A stretch of 64,000 nt of DNA. It comes from Humulus lupulus. Taxonomy: Eukaryota; Streptophyta; Magnoliopsida; Rosales; Cannabaceae. The DNA lies in assembly GCF_963169125.1 (NCBI RefSeq), contig NC_084802.1, positions 32,208,107-32,272,106 of the forward strand. Direction: 5' to 3'. A model generated the notes under the pieces. It was not told the origin of the DNA and searched no databases. It saw nothing but the letters and a program-made list of their open reading frames with translations. The position numbers and the translations under genes are program-made. This document shows positions 21,366 to 33,560 of this stretch, piece after piece; the stretch's first letter is position 1; each line of letters opens with the position of its first letter.

Positions 21366-22540
21366 TCACGGTAAGTAACATATATCAAACTGCCCAAGTT
21401 CGACTGCCCATTTTAACAATCTACCCGCAGCCTCTGGTTTTTGCAGGACTTGCGGTAGAGACTGGTCGGTCAAACCCCTGATTGGGTGAGCCTGAAAGTA
21501 AGGCTGCAGCTTCCTAGAGGCCAAAATTAAGCAATATGCTAATTTTTCAACAGATGGGTACCGCAACTCCGCTCCAATTAGCCTCTTGCTTACATAATAA
21601 ACAACCTTCTGCACGCCTTCTTCCTCCCTTACTAAAACGGCACTAGCAGCATATTCTGTGATCGCCAGGTAGATGAACAAAGTTTCCTTATCAACCGGTT
21701 TCGATAGGGTTGCGCCATATGAGTTTTCAATGCTTCAAAAACCTGCTCACACCCCTCCGTCCATTCAAACTTTTTGTTGCCTCTAAGTAGATTAAAAAAT
21801 GGAACACACTTATCTGTTGACTTCGAAATGAATCTACTAAGAGCGGCAATTCTTCCGGTTAAACTTTGAACATCCTTAATCTTTGCTGGCAATTTCATAT
21901 CGATCAGGGCTTTAATTTTCTTGGGATTGGCTTCAATTCTTCTCGAGTTAACTATAAATCCCAAGAACTTCCCTGATCCTACTTCGAAGGAGCATTTAAG
22001 GGGATTCAACTTCATCTGATATTTGTTCAAGACGTTGAAGCACTCCTGCAAATCCTTTATATGCCTTTCTGCCTTCTTCGACTTGACCAACATGTCATCT
22101 ATGTAGACCTCCATGTTTGTGCCATTCAGTTCTTTAAACATGTGGTTGACTAATCGCTGGTAAGTCGCACCAGCGTTTTTCAAACCGAAAGGCATTACTT
22201 TGTAACAGCAAAGCCATGTATCAGTCTGAAAGCTAGTCTGATCCTCATCAGGGGGATGCATACTAATTTGATTATACCCAGAGTATGAATCCATGAATGA
22301 GAGAATCTCATGCCCTGCAGTGGCATCGACCAGCTGGTCAATTCTTGGGAGTGGGAAACAATCTTTGGGGCAGGCTTTATTAAGGTTTGTGAAATCCACA
22401 CACTTGCGCCACTTGCCATTTGGCTTGGGAACTAGCACGGGATTAGAGACCCACGATGGATAAAATGCCACCCTGATGAATTCGTTCTCCTTCAGCTTTT
22501 CGACTTCTTCTTTTAAGGCCTTTGATCTATCTTTGTCGAG
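21366..22540 (-). pseudogene. Reverse transcriptase and RNase H of element C
   Basis: The RT ORF 22471-21632 reads WVSNPVLVPKPNGKWRKCVD, then FMDSYSGYNQISMHP (first catalytic Asp), LKNAGATYQRLVN and MEVYIDDMLVKSKK (YIDD active site near 22100), then FLGFIVNSRRIEANP and SLTGRIAALSRFISKST. A frameshift near 21700 moves the RNase H to 21680-21366 (FIYLAITEYAASAVLVREEE, VVYYVSKRLIGAELRYPSVE). Except for this shift, the polymerase core is intact. RT copies the element RNA into DNA. Confidence 0.92.
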
Positions 22541-23310
22541 CAGCCTTCTTTTTGTTGCACCGGTGGAAAACTCTTGTCGATGTTCAGGACATGGCTGATG
22601 ATGGCAGGGTCTATTCCGACCATGTCTTTGTGTGACCAGGCAAAGACTTCCTAGTTCCTCCTTAAAAACTCCACCAGTGCTTGTTTTGTTGTTGTCTCTA
22701 AGTTTTTACCAACTTTCACAACCCTGGTCGGATTTTCTTCATCGAGATGGACCTCATCAAGGTCCTCGATGGGTCCAATTTTCTCTTCGAAATCCCCAAA
22801 GTGAGGATCCAGGTCTCTATCCTCCCTTTGGGCAACACCCTATTTGGTGACATTATCACCTGAGTGGGCCTGAGCATCAATTGCCACTTGCAACTCTTTT
22901 CTGGGAACATCTCTCAATACACCCTTCTTTGCCTTGGTGATCGAGGCGTTGTAGCACTCCCTTGCTTCCCGTTAATTCCCCAATATGCATCCTACCCCTG
23001 CGTCTATCGAGAATTTCATGGCAAGGTGCCATACTGAAGTGACGGCCCGTAGGTCGAGCAGAATTGGTCTCCCAATTACAACATTGTATGTTGAAGGACA
23101 ATCAACTACTATGAAAGTAGTGAGTAATGTTCTATTAGCAGGTGCAGTACCTGCTGTAACTGGAAGCCTAATCGACCCTGTTGGGGCTCGCCCTTCACTG
23201 GAAAAACCATAAATGGTTTGGTTGCATGGCTCCAAGTCTTTGACGAATAGTTTCATTCTTTCCAGTGAAGACTTGTACAGGATGTTGACCAAACTTCATG
23301 TGTCGACCAA
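22541..23310 (-). pseudogene. Aspartic protease region of element C, active site stop
   Basis: The frame 23292-22972 reads MVNILYKSSLERMKLF, then IYGFSSEGRAPTGSIRLPVT and IVVDCPSTYNVVIGRPILLD, the flap and hydrophobic C-terminal segments of a retropepsin. Upstream in the same frame comes VLVDT, then TGA, then SLVNIL: the Gly of the Asp-Thr-Gly active site has become a stop. A connector to RT follows (22910-22541: EVFAWSHKDM, VLNIDKSFPP) with a stop. Compare element B, where the same site reads LVDNGSSVN. Confidence 0.82.
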
Positions 23311-23689
23311 CACCCTCTTTACCATCATGTTGGAAATTTGTACGTCTACGACCAGTGGATCGGAGTGTGGGAATCGCACGTGCTGGGCATCGTCTTCAGA
23401 GAAGGTTATCTATTCCTCCTCTGTTCGAGCATTTTTCGGTGCTCGATCCTCCACACTCATCATCTTGATGACTGGTTGTGGCGTAGGGTTCGAGCGTATC
23501 GTTCCCTTGCCTTCCCACTGTCTCCTGCAAGATGTGGGCCTCTGCAGATGGTGAGTAAAGTGCCTGCCACAGGAGCTGGCTATAGAGGTGGTGAGCGTTG
23601 GCGTGCAGGTGTCTGCTCATTGCTACCTTGAGCCTTTCACTGAGACCCTCCTGCGACTCGCACATATCTTCTTAAATGTCCCTACCTGA

Positions 23690-25762
23690 TCAGGAAATCA
23701 ATCTCATCTTTCAACTGGTTACATTCATTGGTGTCGTGCCCGTAGTCGTTGTGAAAACGACAGAACTTTGCCGTATCTCTCTTGGAGATATCTTTCCTTA
23801 TAGTTGCGGGTCGTTTGTAAGGCACGCTTGAGCTAGTTTCCTGGTAGACTTCAGCTCAACTTTCAACAAGGGTCGTGTAGTCGGTGAATCTCGGCTCATA
23901 TCGATTGCCTTTTGGGCATTTACTCTCAGAAGCTGGGGGTTCATTGTTCGCCTGTTTTCCACCGTTCCTACCATTGCCATTCCCGTTGCCCTTGCCGTTG
24001 CCATTGGGCTTTTCCGACCCATTGGCGACTTTGGTAGGTTCTTCCTTGGGCCCCTTGTCTTTTGTTGGCAATTTTCCTTCGTTGGCAATCGTGTCTTCGA
24101 GCTTTATATATTGATCAGCCCGATCCAAAATCTCTTGGGTACTTCTTACCCCCATTCTTTCTGCGGCTACTCCAGAGGGGTGAATGGCGCCTAACCCCAG
24201 CAGTTAGAGCCATCATCTTACCCTCATCTCCCACTGTCTTCACTCCAGCTGCTGCTCGCATGAAGCATTGGACATATTCTTTCAAGGGCTCTCCCTCTTT
24301 CTGGCGTATCTCGACCAGCTGGTTGGCCTCTGTGGGGTGTACGCGACCCGTGTAGAACTGTCCATAAAATTCCTTTACGAACATCTCCCAAGATACTATA
24401 CTAGCAGGAGGGAACTTAAAGAACCACTCCTGGGCGGTGTCAGACAGTGTCGCAGGGAAGATCCAGCAGCGGGCATCTTTCGACACTTTCTGTATATCCA
24501 TTTGTATCTCAAACTTATTAACGTGAGATACTGGGTCTCCATACCCGTCAAAGTTCGACAAAGTTGGCATCTTGAAATTACTGGGGGTTTCAGCCGCAGC
24601 AATCCGTTGTACAAAGGGAGTGCCCCTCCTCCTATCGTACTCGATATGGGACGTTCGTCCCCCGACCAGTTGTTGTACCGCCTGGTTCAGGGCATCAATC
24701 TGAGCTTGAACAACTTCTAGGACTGCTGGGGTCACCGGTGCCAGGGGAGCGTACTCGTCGTGCCTCTCACGGCGGTCGTTAAGTACGTCCCTTAAATCAT
24801 CGTCTCTGCTCGCTAGCTCCCAGCCGACTAAAGACGTTCTGCTGCCTGGGTTGCCCCCCAGCATTGTGGCTAGCTGGCCTATTTTCTCTAGGTGGGGGGC
24901 TTCTGCCTCCACCTCTTTCCTCATTTCTCCGGCCAGCATTTCTTCTACCGGAATCAACATCATTATAGTCATGGCCATCTCTGAATTGTGGCTGACTACG
25001 GCGTGACCGGCTGTTCACGCTATTTCCTCCTCGGGCTGGCATTTCTCAAGCGTCAGGGGGAGGCTTACGTTGGTCGTTGGGTCCCCGTGCATTGTTATGT
25101 TATGGGGGGGCCCTGACCGCAGAGCCTGACTTAGTGTTCCTCCTGTTGGCAGAAGGGCGCTGCCCCCTGCTCGGTAGATTTGGCGCTTCATCCCCGGGGC
25201 GTCTAGGGCTGCGGGGCGGTTGCCCAGCCCTATTCTGCCTCAGGCGTTGGGGATTTTCTAGACCAGCCTGAGATGGAGGATGCTGCTCAGAATCCCTAGG
25301 TGGGACATCATCCTGAGCCATAGGCGGCTGCTCCGGCCTTTGAGGGTTTTCCGGCTGGAGCGGAGGGCTTGGATTAGGACCACTTTGAGGTGGCGCATTT
25401 GGTGGTTGATCTGGCTGAGAGGTTGGCACAGCCTGACTCCTAGCCAGTTGAATGGCTGCTTCAAGGGTGACCATGGCATCTCTCTGCCGACGTTTCTTTT
25501 CCGCCTGCCGCTCGCTCAGCTCCTGGCACTGGCGTTCAATTTCTCTTTGTTGCAGCGCCATTGTCTCCGTAGCATTCTCCTAATTGGCCCTCAGATTAGC
25601 CAACTCATCCTGCAACACTCCTAGCGTTGCCCTCAATGTTTCATAATCTAACTCCTCCTCATCAAACTCCAAATGTGGTTCATTCTCAACCACATTTGGG
25701 GGAGGAGGTTGGGATGGTGCACCGCCAGTAGCTTGTCCATTCTTCTTCGATGTTTTCGCCAT
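23690..25762 (-). pseudogene. gag of element C
   Basis: Starts MAKTSKKNGQATGG at 25762. The N-terminal part is Pro/Gln-rich and low-complexity (25561-25100) and broken by a stop at 25580 and shifts near 25060. The structural domain is at 24800-24170: FKMPTLSNFDGYGDPVSHVN, then ARCWIFPATLSDTAQEWFFK and WEMFVKEFYGQF (retrotransposon gag family). Then comes a Gly/Asn-rich stretch (GNGKGNGNGNGRNGG, about 24000) and a zinc-binding motif CRFHNDYGHDTNECNQLKDE (about 23770-23705), the CxFH..GH.T..C form typical of Tat elements. Gag forms the particle around element RNA. Confidence 0.88.
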
Positions 25763-25789
25763 TAGATTTTCTCACATTTTTTTGTCAAA

Positions 25790-25807
25790 CTCTCAATGAA
25801 AGCACCA
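25790..25807 (-). other. Primer-binding site of element C
   Basis: TGGTGCTTTCATTGAGAG on the minus strand, three bases from the 5' LTR end. The same 18 bases occur in element B. I cannot name the primer tRNA with certainty. Confidence 0.75.
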
Positions 25808-25810
25808 GAA

Positions 25811-26418
25811 TGTTGACCAACGATTTGGCCAACGACACGGAGTCTAATGTACGATAGAAGATACAATGACAATTAAGAATATAATCCAATGGAAAAGAAG
25901 AAAACACCAAGAATTTATAGTGGTTCGGCCCCAAAGAATGGTAATGACCTACGTCCACTTAGTGCTATTATTGATATTGAATCTCAAAGTCGTGATCAAA
26001 GAACTAGTGTTCTTGAGTTTCACAAACCTTAGAAGAAATATAATGAAACGATGGATAATTGCACTATAGCTCTCTTTCTCTCTCTATCTTAGCAAAAAGA
26101 TTCAGGCCAAAAGTCCCCCCCTTGAGCTATTTCATGTATATTTATAAGCTCAAGGAGGGTTACATGGGCCAACAAGCTGTATCTTTCCTTAATAACCGCA
26201 TATCAAGGTAATAATGAGGAAATATTCAATGCAATTATTATAAGATTACAACTTAGAAGGAAAAAAATCAAATTATACGACCAACCTGATCGTATCTAAA
26301 AGTTAAGCCTGGCGAAGTGATGTGCTTCTGGTCGATAGTCGAACAATACTTCTGCCACGTGTCAACCACGTGTGAGAAATCCCTGCCACGTCATCAGCAG
26401 CCATTTTTTGGGTAAACA
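25811..26418 (-). repeat. 5' LTR of element C
   Basis: 608 bp, pairs with 16135-16742. Followed on the right by the TSD copy TAGGG (26419-26423) and then pol of element B. Confidence 0.92.
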
Positions 26419-26423
26419 TAGGG

Positions 26424-27231
26424 GTTCGGCCAAATGCGTCTTTAGGGCAAGGAATGCCTGCTCGCACTCCTCAGTCCATTCAAATTTCTTATTTCCTCTT
26501 AGCAAGTTGTAAAAGGGTAAACACTTGTCAGTGGACTTTTAAATAAATCAGTTTAGCGCTGCCACTTTTCCAGTCAGGCTCTGAACTTCTTTACGTGAGC
26601 TGGGCGAAGGAATCTCCAATAATGACCTGATTTTCTCTGGGTTCGCCTCTATCCCCCTTGTACTGACTATAAATTCTAGAAACTTTCCCGAGGCTACCCC
26701 AAAAGTAATTTTTTGGGGATTTAGCCTCATATTGTATTTCCTCAAGATTTCAAAACATTCTTTCAGATCAGAAACATGGTTATCGATAGTTTTGGATTTG
26801 ACTAGCATATCGTCGACATACATTTCCATATTTTTCCCGGTCTGCTTAACGAACATTCTATTAACTAACCGTTGGTAGGTAGCTCCGGCGTTCTTCAGCC
26901 CGAAGGGCATAACTTTATAACAGTATACATTCGTTGGAGTCATAAAGCTAGTATGCTCCTAGTCTGCATGCTTCATTGCGATCTGGTTATATCCAAAGTA
27001 CGCATCCATAAAACACATGAGTTCGTGTCCCGCGGCGGCATCTACCAACTGATCAATTCTTGACAATGGGAAGCAATCCTTAGGACAAGCTTTGTTCAGG
27101 TCAGAAAAATCGATACAGGTCTGCCACTTTACATTCGGTTTTGGTACGAGGACAGGATTCGCGACCCAATTCAAGTATTTTGCTTCACGAATGAACCCGC
27201 AGTTTAATAATCGAGCTACTTCTTCTTCCAA
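26424..27231 (-). pseudogene. Reverse transcriptase of element B (left edge cut by element C)
   Basis: It reads MEEEVARLLNCGFIREAKYL, then DLNKACPKDCFPLSRIDQLV, FMDAYFGYNQIAMKHAD (catalytic Asp), LKNAGATYQRLVNRMF and MEMYVDDMLVKSKT (YVDD near 26820), then SLTGKVAALN. Stops lie at 26958, 26547 and 26538. The last codons (AFLALKTHLAEP) end where element C begins, and the gene continues at 16129. Confidence 0.9.
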
Positions 27232-27326
27232 TGCCTCAGTTCAGACTATTCCCAAACATCTCTGTTTTTGGGATTTCGCAGGCACGCTTTTATCCAAGTT
27301 TAGGGTGTGCATGATCACACTCGGGC

Positions 27327-28050
27327 TTATTCCCACCATGTCTTCATGAGACTCCCTTGAAAAAATTTAACCAGCTCCTTTTTCCTATCATCGCCAAGAT
27401 TTTTTCCAATATTAACGACTCTTGAAGCATCTGTGGGATCTATTTTTACCTCCTCGAGCTCCTCAATAGCTTGGAGCTCTGACTTGTCCTTGCCCATTTG
27501 TGGATCGATGTCATCATTTGGGGTGACATCTCTATCCTTTATTCCTTGAGGTTCTTCCATTCCGGAGGCAGCTTCCACCTCCTGGGACTCCTCACCTCCG
27601 TCACTTATGGCCATTGCTTGCTGCCCTGGTTGTGATTTTCCCTTCATGGAAATGCTATAACACTCCCTAGCAGCGAGTTGATCGCCTCTAACAATGCTTA
27701 TTCCCGTAGATGAGGGGAATTTGATTTCCAGGTGGCAGATAGAGGTTATGGCTTCGAACGCCATCAATGCTGGTCGGCCCAAAATTGCATTGTATGCGGC
27801 TGGACAATCGATGACCACAAACTCGAGAAGATTGGAGACAGTTCGTGGACCTTCACCCAATGTTACCACTAACTCGATTATTCCGATAGCTGCCGACCCT
27901 TCACCAGAAAACCCATATAGAATCATGGAGGTTGCCTTCAGCTTGGCTACAGACAATCCCATTTTTTCTAAGGTTGACCTAAATAGTAGATTCACGGAAC
28001 TCCCATTATCTACTAGTGTCCTCCTAACTCTCTGGTTGGCGAGCTGAAGG
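27327..28050 (-). pseudogene. Protease and connector of element B
   Basis: The active site LVDNGSSVNLLF (about 28015-27980) is intact except Asn for Thr, followed by ILYGFSGEGSAAIGIIEL (flap), FVVIDCPAAYNAILGRPALM and a long acidic connector to RT (EESQEVEAASGMEEPQ, IEELEEVKIDPTD). The protease would cleave the Gag-Pol precursor. The main frame 27995-27327 is uninterrupted. Confidence 0.85.
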
Positions 28051-30644
28051 ATTATGACCAGAGGATCGTTATGTGGGAACTGGACATGGCTGGCATCTTC
28101 CTTTGTAAAACTGATCGATTTTTTTTCCTATCGCTCCTGCTTTGACAACCGTTGCTCTGGGACAAACTCTACTCCGTTATGGGATTTTAGCTCGTTGATA
28201 TACCTCTTCTGGGCACCTCTGCTCGTGCCTGGCAGATGAGGTCCTCCCGAAATGGTGGCTATATCTCCTCCTGTTATCGGATGAGGATTGTCCTGATTCA
28301 CCTGAGCTCCGGTCTGATTCAGTGGAATTTTCAGAGCTGACGGAGCGTTTTGTCCAACAGGTTGACTGGAAGTTGCCCGATTTTGGGCGTACTGAGCCAA
28401 AGGTCCTGCCCTGATGAGAGTCTCGATCTCATTCTTCAAGTGTCTGCAGTCATCAGTATTATGACCAATATCTTTGTGGAATCAACAAAATTTCGAAGAA
28501 TCTCTCTTCACCCTTTGATTCTTTAACGGATATGGTTTCTTCCATGGAAGGCGAGCAGAATTTTCCAAGAAGATGCGTTCTCTAGTATTCGTGAGATCTG
28601 AATATGTTGTGTAAATCGGTTTAAATTTCTCCATGGACTTGTTTTTCTTTGTTCCATTCTGGTCACACTCACCATTTCCCTTTCTCTTATTACTTCCCCC
28701 TTGGTTATTCTGGGCAACAGTTTGAGTCGTAGCTGCTACATCCGTTACCGCTCCAATGGGCTGGACAGGGACTTGGCTGGTTCCTGCGATGGAAGCTCGG
28801 GCCTCTTCTAGGTTGACCCACCTTTGAGCTTGGTTTAAGAACTCACCCATAGTTCTAACTCCTTTCTTCTGTAGCTCTTTCCACAGGTTGCCTCCAACAA
28901 GTATTCCCATCCTCATTGCCATGAGCTTAGAACTCTCATCGGCGTCTCTAGCTTGCGTAGCAACATTGGCACTCAAGTATGCTTTCCACTGTTCACCGGG
29001 CTGTTGCTTTACATTTGCCAGAGAGTCAGCTTTAATCCTAGCTGCTTGAGAAGCCCTGAATGCTCTTTTGAAATCAGCGAAAAAACTCTTCCACGAGCTT
29101 ATTGAATGCATCTTGTATTGTTTGAACCACTGCCTAGCTGGCCCAATCAGAGTCGAGGGGAATATTAGGAATCTTAGCTCGGGCCCGATGTTGTGGGCCA
29201 TCATCATGGTGTTGAACATCCCCAAGTGGTCAGACGGATCTCCATCTCCGTCAAACTTTGACAAATGTGGCATCCTGAAACCCTGTGGATATGCAGTCGC
29301 AGCAATATTCAGGGTGAAAAGCTCGAGCTCATCCTCTAAATCGCACTCATCTTTCTCTTTTTCTGACAGGAGCCTTTTCATTATCTCCTCCATTTGAGCT
29401 AACCTTTCGAGGGTTTGGTCTCTGGTTCCTTGGTTATTCTGGGGCTGTTCAACAGCTTCGGTCCTATCATACGCGTTCAGCGGGTTGTTGTCCCTCCAAG
29501 TTCGGGCTTGGTTTTGTGGGACATTCCCGTTATCACGTACTTCGGAAGGACCTCCCCCTCGACGAGTGTAACTAACTCCTTTATTTTGAGCTGAATTTCT
29601 TCTTTGCGAGTTTAGACGATCTCACAGTTCAGGTTGTGGATCGAATCTAGGACTCTGTGCCGAACTCAGGTGATTTCTCAGATCGCCTTCGGTCCTGCCA
29701 CTTTGATGGCTTTCAGTCCAATAACTCCCATTAGCGAAGCTCACTACTCGTGGTTGAGGCTGAGGATCTAAGCTATTGACACGTGTTTGCAAGACATAAG
29801 TAGGGGTAGACAGAGGAGGATTTCTCTTTCTCTTGCTGTCCCCATAAGCAAGAATGTCCCGCACAGACGGAGGAGGATTTCTCATGTTGTTCCCATAAGC
29901 AGAAATGTCCCGTGCAGAATGAGGCGGTGTCGGATGTCTTATGGGTGATGGGGGATGCCTGACTGGCGAGGCAATTGTTTTCCCATCAGGGCGAACTAAA
30001 TTAGCATGTGGTCGCTCCACCCCACCATTTCTAGCTCTTTGCGTCTGGCGATCCGATCGTGATGCATGAGGATTGGCCGGACCATTTTGTCTCTGTGAAC
30101 CTGCTCTGGCCCCTCCTGTTGGGTTGCCATGGGTATTTCCAGACGCGTGAAGCGGTGGTATTGAACTTGGGGTCGCAGTTCTAACCGATCGACTGACTTG
30201 CCAATGACCCCTGGGAGGGCCACCAGGTTGAGGATCTTGGCAGTCTCGCACTGTCGGCACATAACTCGAGGTGGCAGTTCTGACTGATCGACTTGGCTTG
30301 GATCGGTTATTCCTATGGGACATATGAGACCCACTTTTCCTCTTTCTGACATTAACGTCGGTTGTAAAAGGGGGTAACCGAGCCAAAACCTCCTTGATTT
30401 GCCTGTTTGGCCTAGCAAGATGGCTTCTTAACTGTTTGTTTTCCATTTCCACCGCAGTTAAGTAGTCTGGGTTTGGATTCGACGGCAATGATGCTGAACT
30501 CCCAGTATCACCGTGGCCCACCGATTGCTTTCCCGGTTGTTGCTGAACTTCAGGGCCATGCTTATTTGGAGCAGTAGTATGGTGGGCCCCCTGCCCACCA
30601 GGCTGTTCCATCTCATTATCGTGCATCGAGCGAGTGACCACCAT
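28051..30644 (-). pseudogene. gag of element B
   Basis: Starts MVVTRSMHDNEMEQPGG at 30644, with a long, basic, Ser/Arg/Pro-rich N-terminal region to 29622 (two similar SVRDILAYG-type repeats near 29880). After a stop the structural domain follows (29393-28482): FRMPHLSKFDGDGDPSDHLG, LRFLIFPSTLIGPARQWFKQ, FFADFKRAFRASQAARIKAD. A Lys/Asn-rich part then leads to the zinc motif FHKDIGHNTDDCRHLKNEIE (about 28480-28425), where a stop replaces one residue between its first Cys and Phe. Same domain order as gag of C, but the N-terminal region differs. Confidence 0.87.
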
Positions 30645-30686
30645 GATGAGGTTTGATTGGAATTTTGATGAAAGCGCTAATCTTAC

Positions 30687-30704
30687 CTCTCAATGAAAGC
30701 ACCA
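30687..30704 (-). other. Primer-binding site of element B
   Basis: TGGTGCTTTCATTGAGAG on the minus strand, identical to element C and three bases from the LTR. Confidence 0.75.
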
Positions 30705-30707
30705 AAC

Positions 30708-31388
30708 TTTTGACACGGTTTTTCGCTAACGATGAATTGAGAAAATAACAAGGATGAATTAGTGCTTGATGGTAAACCAAAGTAAGGAAATAACTCTCAA
30801 GAACACTTGTCTTTTTATGTGGTTCAGTGGTTAAAATCTGCCTAGTCCACGAGTCTATATTATTGCTACTTTTCTCTCTCTATTTTGACAGAGTTTCGGT
30901 ATTACAGAATAATCGTCTTTTTTCCTGTCCAATATTCTCAGTATTTATGGAGAAATTCCTTGGATAGGTTTGGGTAACCCCATGAGTCAATCACGGATTT
31001 GCGTATTTATTACATTTAATATGAAATATTCCCATTTATGCTAGGATATGATCTAATCATGAAATAAATAGTCTCCTGATGTCTAGGACATTCAATATCA
31101 CAGGCTGGCTATAAGCGATCGTATAAAGTATCCGGGTCTTCAAGGATCCGCAGACATGCCATATTTTCAATTTACCACGAGCTGAATACACCGTCGAGCT
31201 CGTATCATGGAGGTCATGCCTTATAAATATTATAAGCTCACACTTATCAATTTATGCATCCCTAACTCGTACAACCATCATGAGAACGGTGCTGTCAATG
31301 TGGACTCATAGGCTATTCCTTCCATGTAGTTATTTTCCAGCTATACATGATCTGAATAAAAAAACTCGTGCTGAAATTAGGATACACA
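30708..31388 (-). repeat. 5' LTR of element B
   Basis: 681 bp, pairs with 9023-9705. The terminal TG is mutated to TT at 30708-30709. The far end GGATACACA is followed by the TSD CGCTT and then copia element D. Confidence 0.9.
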
Positions 31389-31393
31389 CGCTT

Positions 31394-32390
31394 AATAACT
31401 CAGAATTATTTAAAGTAGCAAAACCACAAGGAAACAAAAGACAAAAAGTTTCAAATAAGGAGGACACATATCTTTGGCATCTTAGACTTGGTCATGTATG
31501 TCTAGACAAGATAAACCGGTTAACAAAAGATGGACCTTTGAGAGAACTAAGAGTTGGAACTCCACCGGTTTGCGAATCTTGTCTTGAATACAAAAATGAT
31601 CAAACGTCACTTCTCAGCGAAAGGAAATAGAGCTAAAGAACCTTTGGAGCATGTACACATAGATATATGTGGGCCAATAAATGTATAAGCAAGAGGTGGT
31701 ATGAGTACTTCGTCACTTTTATTGACGATTACTGAAGATATGATTATAGTTACTTAATGCTTAGGAAATCTGACACCTTTGGTAAGTTTCAAGAATTCAA
31801 AGCTGAGGCTGGGAAGAAATTAGGTAAAACTCTTAAGACACTTCGATCTGATCGAGGTGGAGAATATTTGGATTTAGAATTCAAAGATTTCTTGTTGGAG
31901 CATGGTATTCTATCCAAACTCATAGCACCAGGAACGCCACAGCAAAATGGTGTTTCTGAAAGAAGAAACAGGACCTTGTTAGACATGGTCATGTCTATGT
32001 TAAGCTACCGTTCACCTCCTCTCTCATTCTAGGGATATGCACTTCAAATGGCGACGTACATTTTGAATGTAGTCCCATCTAAGACCATAATCAAAATTCC
32101 ATTGGAACTATGGAATGGAAACAAACCTAGTTTGCACCATTTCCGCATTTGGGGTTGTCTTGCTCATGTTCTTAGACCTAAATCAGGGAAACTTGATTCA
32201 AGGTCTGATGTATGCATTTTTGTGGGCTACACTCCAGAAATAAGAGGCAGTTACTTCTATAGTCCTAAGGACCAAAAGGTATTTGTTTCAACAAATGCGA
32301 CCTTCCTTGAACATAGAGCAAAGTGGTTTTGGAGGAACTCAAAGCTAATAAGATTCCATCACTTTTTCTTCATCATTAAATGATAAACTA
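31394..32390 (+). pseudogene. Integrase of copia element D
   Basis: GAG-pre-integrase and HHCC zinc finger: YLWHLRLGHVCLDKINRLTK, then PPVCESCLEYKND. Core: VTFIDDY (first Asp, near 31720), LKTLRSDRGGEYLDLEFKDF (second Asp, about 31845), then IAPGTPQQNGVSERRNRTLL with the Glu, and LNVVPSKTIIKIPLELWNGN. The copia C-terminal motif LHHFRIWGCLAHV and the GYTPEIRGSYFYSP segment follow. Stops occur at 31628, 31731 and 32030. The left part was separated from gag by element B. Confidence 0.88.
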
Positions 32391-32529
32391 CAAACGAAGA
32401 AAACCACTATTCCTGGAAAAGAAACCCCGATGTAATGCCATAGTGAGAGGATTGCGAGACAACTTGTTCGCTACTAACATGAGGCACATGTCCTTGTCTC
32501 TGATACAAACAAGGAAGATCCATTAACCT

Positions 32530-33560
32530 TCAAAGAGGAAATGGATGATCTTGAAAATGAGAAATGGAAAGAAGCCATGAACTAAGAAATTGAATCTATG
32601 TATTCCATTTCTGTTTGGGAACTTGTAGAAGAAAATAGGTGTAGATGGGAAAATGGAGACTTTCAAAGCAAGGCTAATAGCCAAAGGCTACACTTAGAGA
32701 GAAGGTGTTGATTATGAAGAGACATTTTCTCTTGTGGCTATGCTTAAATCCATTTGCATCCTCTTATCCATAGCTGCCACCTATGACTGAGGTATGGAAA
32801 ATGGACGTCAAGACAACTTTCCTGAATGGCTATCTTGATGACAGTATATATATGGTACAACCAGAAGGGTTCATCAAGAATGGGGAAGATCAAAAGGTGT
32901 GCAATTTTCTGAAATCAATTTATGGATTAAAGCAAGCATCTAGATCTTGGAATATCACCTTTGATGAAATAATTAAAACATATGGCTTCGAACAGAATTT
33001 CGACAAAACATGTGTGTACAAATACATCAAAGGAAAAGTAGTCGTTTACCTAGTTCTTTACGTGGATGACATTCTCCTCATTGGCAACAATGTAGAGACA
33101 TTGTCAAACATGAAGAAGTGGTTAGCCGAAAAGTTCCAAATGAAAGATTTGGGCTAGGCGGGCTATATTCTAGGAATCCAAATCCTAAGGGATAGGAAGA
33201 ACAAGCTCTTGGAACTTTCTCAGGCTAATTATATCGATGAGGTGCTTGAAAGATTCTCTATGGAGAATTCCAATAAAGGTCAGTTAATGACCAGACATGG
33301 AATTACTTCCTCCAAAGAACAGTGTCCTAAGACACCTCAGGAGGAAGAGGATATGAGAAAGTATTCCTATGCTTTAACAGTTGGGAGTTTAATGTCTACC
33401 ATGTTGTGTACTAGACTCGACATATGCTATGCAGTAGGGATTGTGAGTCATTATCAATCGAATCCTGGTTTGGAACACTGGATTGCAATAAAGCACATTC
33501 TCAAGTATCTTAGGAGAATGAGAGATTTTATGATTTTATATTCAGGGGTGAGTTGAACCC
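32530..33560 (+). pseudogene. Reverse transcriptase of copia element D
   Basis: It starts near 32541 (MDDLENEKWKEAMN) in a broken frame. The main frame 32783-33157 contains WKMDVKTTFLNGYLDDSIYM (first Asp), KSIYGLKQASRSWN and VVYLVLYVDDILLIGNN (YVDD, about 33060). A TAG after DLG (33158) interrupts, then LSQANYIDEVLERFSMENSN and ALTVGSLMSTMLCTRLDICY continue at 33209-33556. About 150 bases seem to be missing around 32640. Confidence 0.88.

Larger units (their letters stand above)
16135..26418 (-). mobile_element. Element C: near-complete Tat-lineage Ty3/gypsy with antisense gene
   Basis: Minus strand, 10,284 bp, with two 608-bp LTRs (16135-16742 and 25811-26418) starting TGTTGACCAACG and ending GGGTAAACA. 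Order from the 5' LTR: PBS, gag, protease, RT, RNase H, archaeal-type RNase H, integrase, then an antisense spliced gene on the plus strand, purine tract and 3' LTR. The 5-bp duplication is TGGGG/TAGGG. It lies within pol of element B, making it the youngest member of the left nest. Reading frames are long but broken by stops and shifts in gag, protease, RT and integrase. Confidence 0.93.
9023..31388 (-). mobile_element. Element B: Tat-lineage Ty3/gypsy with antisense gene, split by element C
   Basis: The element runs on the minus strand. From right to left: 5' LTR (30708-31388), primer-binding site, gag, protease, reverse transcriptase, then element C, then RNase H, archaeal-type RNase H, integrase, a palindrome repeat array, an antisense gene on the plus strand, purine tract and 3' LTR (9023-9705). 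A perfect 5-bp duplication CGCTT (9018-9022 and 31389-31393) brackets it inside copia element D. Without C it is about 12 kb. Pol text on the two sides of C joins in frame order, which proves the nesting. Several stops and frameshifts mean it is dead. Confidence 0.92.
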
